64,000 nt of DNA from assembly GCF_024733565.1 (NCBI RefSeq), contig NZ_JANIOC010000008.1, forward strand, positions 124,001-188,000. Direction: 5' to 3'. Positions 63,310 through 64,000 of this stretch are shown here, piece after piece. Under the pieces are notes generated by a model that worked only from the letters and a program-made list of their open reading frames with translations, was not told where the DNA came from and did not search any database. The stretch is from Rossellomorea sp. SC111 (GTDB lineage: Bacteria > Bacillota > Bacilli > Bacillales > Bacillaceae_B). The position numbers and the translations under genes were made by a program. The stretch's first letter is position 1, and each line of letters opens with the position of its first letter.

Positions 63310-64000
63310 ATGGTAGTAGGAGATTTCCCAATCGAAACAGATACAATCGTAGTCGGTTCAGGTCCCGGAGGATATGTTGCTGCAATCCGTGCAGCTCAAC
63401 TTGGGCAAAAAGTAACAATCATCGAAAAAGAAAACATGGGTGGAGTATGCTTAAACGTTGGCTGTATCCCATCTAAAGCTCTTATTACTGCAGGTCACCG
63501 TTTCCATCAGGCCAAGCACTCTGATGACATGGGGATCGTTGCTGAAAATGTAAAAGTGAATTTTGACAAAGTTCAAGAGTGGAAAGCTGGAGTTGTAAAG
63601 AAATTAACCGGCGGTGTGGAAGGACTTCTTAAAGGGAATAAAGCTGAAATCGTTCGCGGTGAAGCTTACCTTGTAGATGCCAATACACTTCGTGTCATGG
63701 ACGACAACTCAGCTCAAACATACAAGTTCAACAACTTGATCCTTGCAACTGGTTCACGTCCGATTGAAATCCCAAGCTTCAAGTTCTCTAAACGCGTGCT
63801 TGATTCTACAGGCGCACTTGCTCTTGAAGAAATTCCAAGCAAGCTTGTTGTAATCGGTGGAGGTTATATCGGAACCGAGCTTGGAACTGCTTATGCCAAT
63901 CTTGGATCAGAAGTAACGATTTTGGAAGGTGCCGACGATATCCTTAGCGGATTCGAAAAGCAAATGACATCTGTCGTGAAAAAAGAACTTAAGAAAAAAG
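63310..64000 (+). CDS. pdhD: Dihydrolipoamide dehydrogenase (E3), partial at window end
   Basis: FAD-dependent E3 that re-oxidises dihydrolipoyl groups with NAD+. The first 230 residues are present: FAD-binding [16 protein letters not shown], the redox disulfide Cys47-Cys52 in [21 protein letters not shown] and the NAD-binding [20 protein letters not shown]. The gene runs off the window at 64000. It begins four bases after the pdhC stop, with GGAGG inside pdhC. Confidence 0.98.
   Translation, partial: MVVGDFPIETDTIVVGSGPGGYVAAIRAAQLGQKVTIIEKENMGGVCLNVGCIPSKALITAGHRFHQAKHSDDMGIVAENVKVNFDKVQEWKAGVVKKLTGGVEGLLKGNKAEIVRGEAYLVDANTLRVMDDNSAQTYKFNNLILATGSRPIEIPSFKFSKRVLDSTGALALEEIPSKLVVIGGGYIGTELGTAYANLGSEVTILEGADDILSGFEKQMTSVVKKELKKK

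Overview
This window looks like the chromosome of a low-to-mid GC, endospore-forming Firmicute of the family Bacillaceae, related to but distinct from Bacillus subtilis. Gene order follows the B. subtilis kinE-ogt-mtn ... ykvI ... ptsHI ... patA-cheV-ykyB ... fadH-ykuI-ykuJ-ykuL-ccpC-dapH-dapL-ykuT-ykuU-ykuV ... ktrC-rnjA-rpoY-ykrA-def-ykyA-pdhABCD block. Many B. subtilis genes are missing from it, and some non-syntenic genes are inserted. Strong AGGAGG-type ribosome binding sites and T-rich intrinsic terminators at nearly every transcript end fit this assignment. I see no prophage, insertion sequence with a transposase, CRISPR array, rRNA or tRNA.

Layout. 1-1.3 kb: end of a sensor kinase, ogt and an autoregulated ArsR/DUF2087 regulator. 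1.4-9.4 kb: the complete methionine (methylthioadenosine) salvage pathway, mtnKA, mtnU, mtnE and mtnWXBD, with two SAM-I riboswitches. 9.5-13.3 kb: spo0E-like gene, mhqR-type MarR regulator and an M3 oligopeptidase, set among an inverted-repeat intergenic repeat family (three copies here, a fourth near 30.4 kb). 13.3-18.6 kb: ykvI, ykvS, ykvT, a second Spo0E-like gene, an SDR and several very small genes. 18.7-22.1 kb: a MoxR ATPase-DUF58-membrane protein cassette. 22.8-25.6 kb: ptsHI, a gene-poor stretch with a possible small RNA, and a small basic protein. 25.6-30.3 kb: patA, corA, and queCDE behind a preQ1 riboswitch. 30.6-37.8 kb: chemotaxis (cheV) and cyclic-di-GMP genes (GGDEF-EAL enzyme; ykuI), and fadH behind a FadR-like operator. 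38-47 kb: redox and regulatory genes, ccpC, lysine/cell-wall biosynthesis (dapH, dapL), a MscS channel, and the peroxiredoxin/thioredoxin-like pair ykuU and ykuV. 47.3-53.5 kb: a heterodimeric ABC exporter and a cytochrome bd-type oxidase behind Rex-like sites. 53.6-64 kb: potassium gating protein KtrC, RNase J1 with RNA polymerase epsilon, a HAD phosphatase, peptide deformylase, lipoprotein YkyA, and the pyruvate dehydrogenase operon, which runs off the right edge inside pdhD.

How the parts fit. Most genes are core metabolism and signalling. The most informative content is regulatory: direct matches to operator motifs of PerR (two tandem boxes before ykuU), Rex (before cydAB), FadR (before fadH) and CcpC (before ccpC), three metabolite riboswitches with visible terminators, and an autoregulatory palindrome over the arsR-type promoter. 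The less explained items are the intergenic repeat family, a 23-residue cationic microprotein at 56.6 kb, a possible small RNA near 25.1-25.3 kb, and a MoxR/DUF58 cassette whose third gene has no visible transglutaminase domain. I found no clearly new multi-gene system; the window reads as a well-ordered core-genome segment. All family assignments come from reading the sequence and remembered homologues, with no database search.
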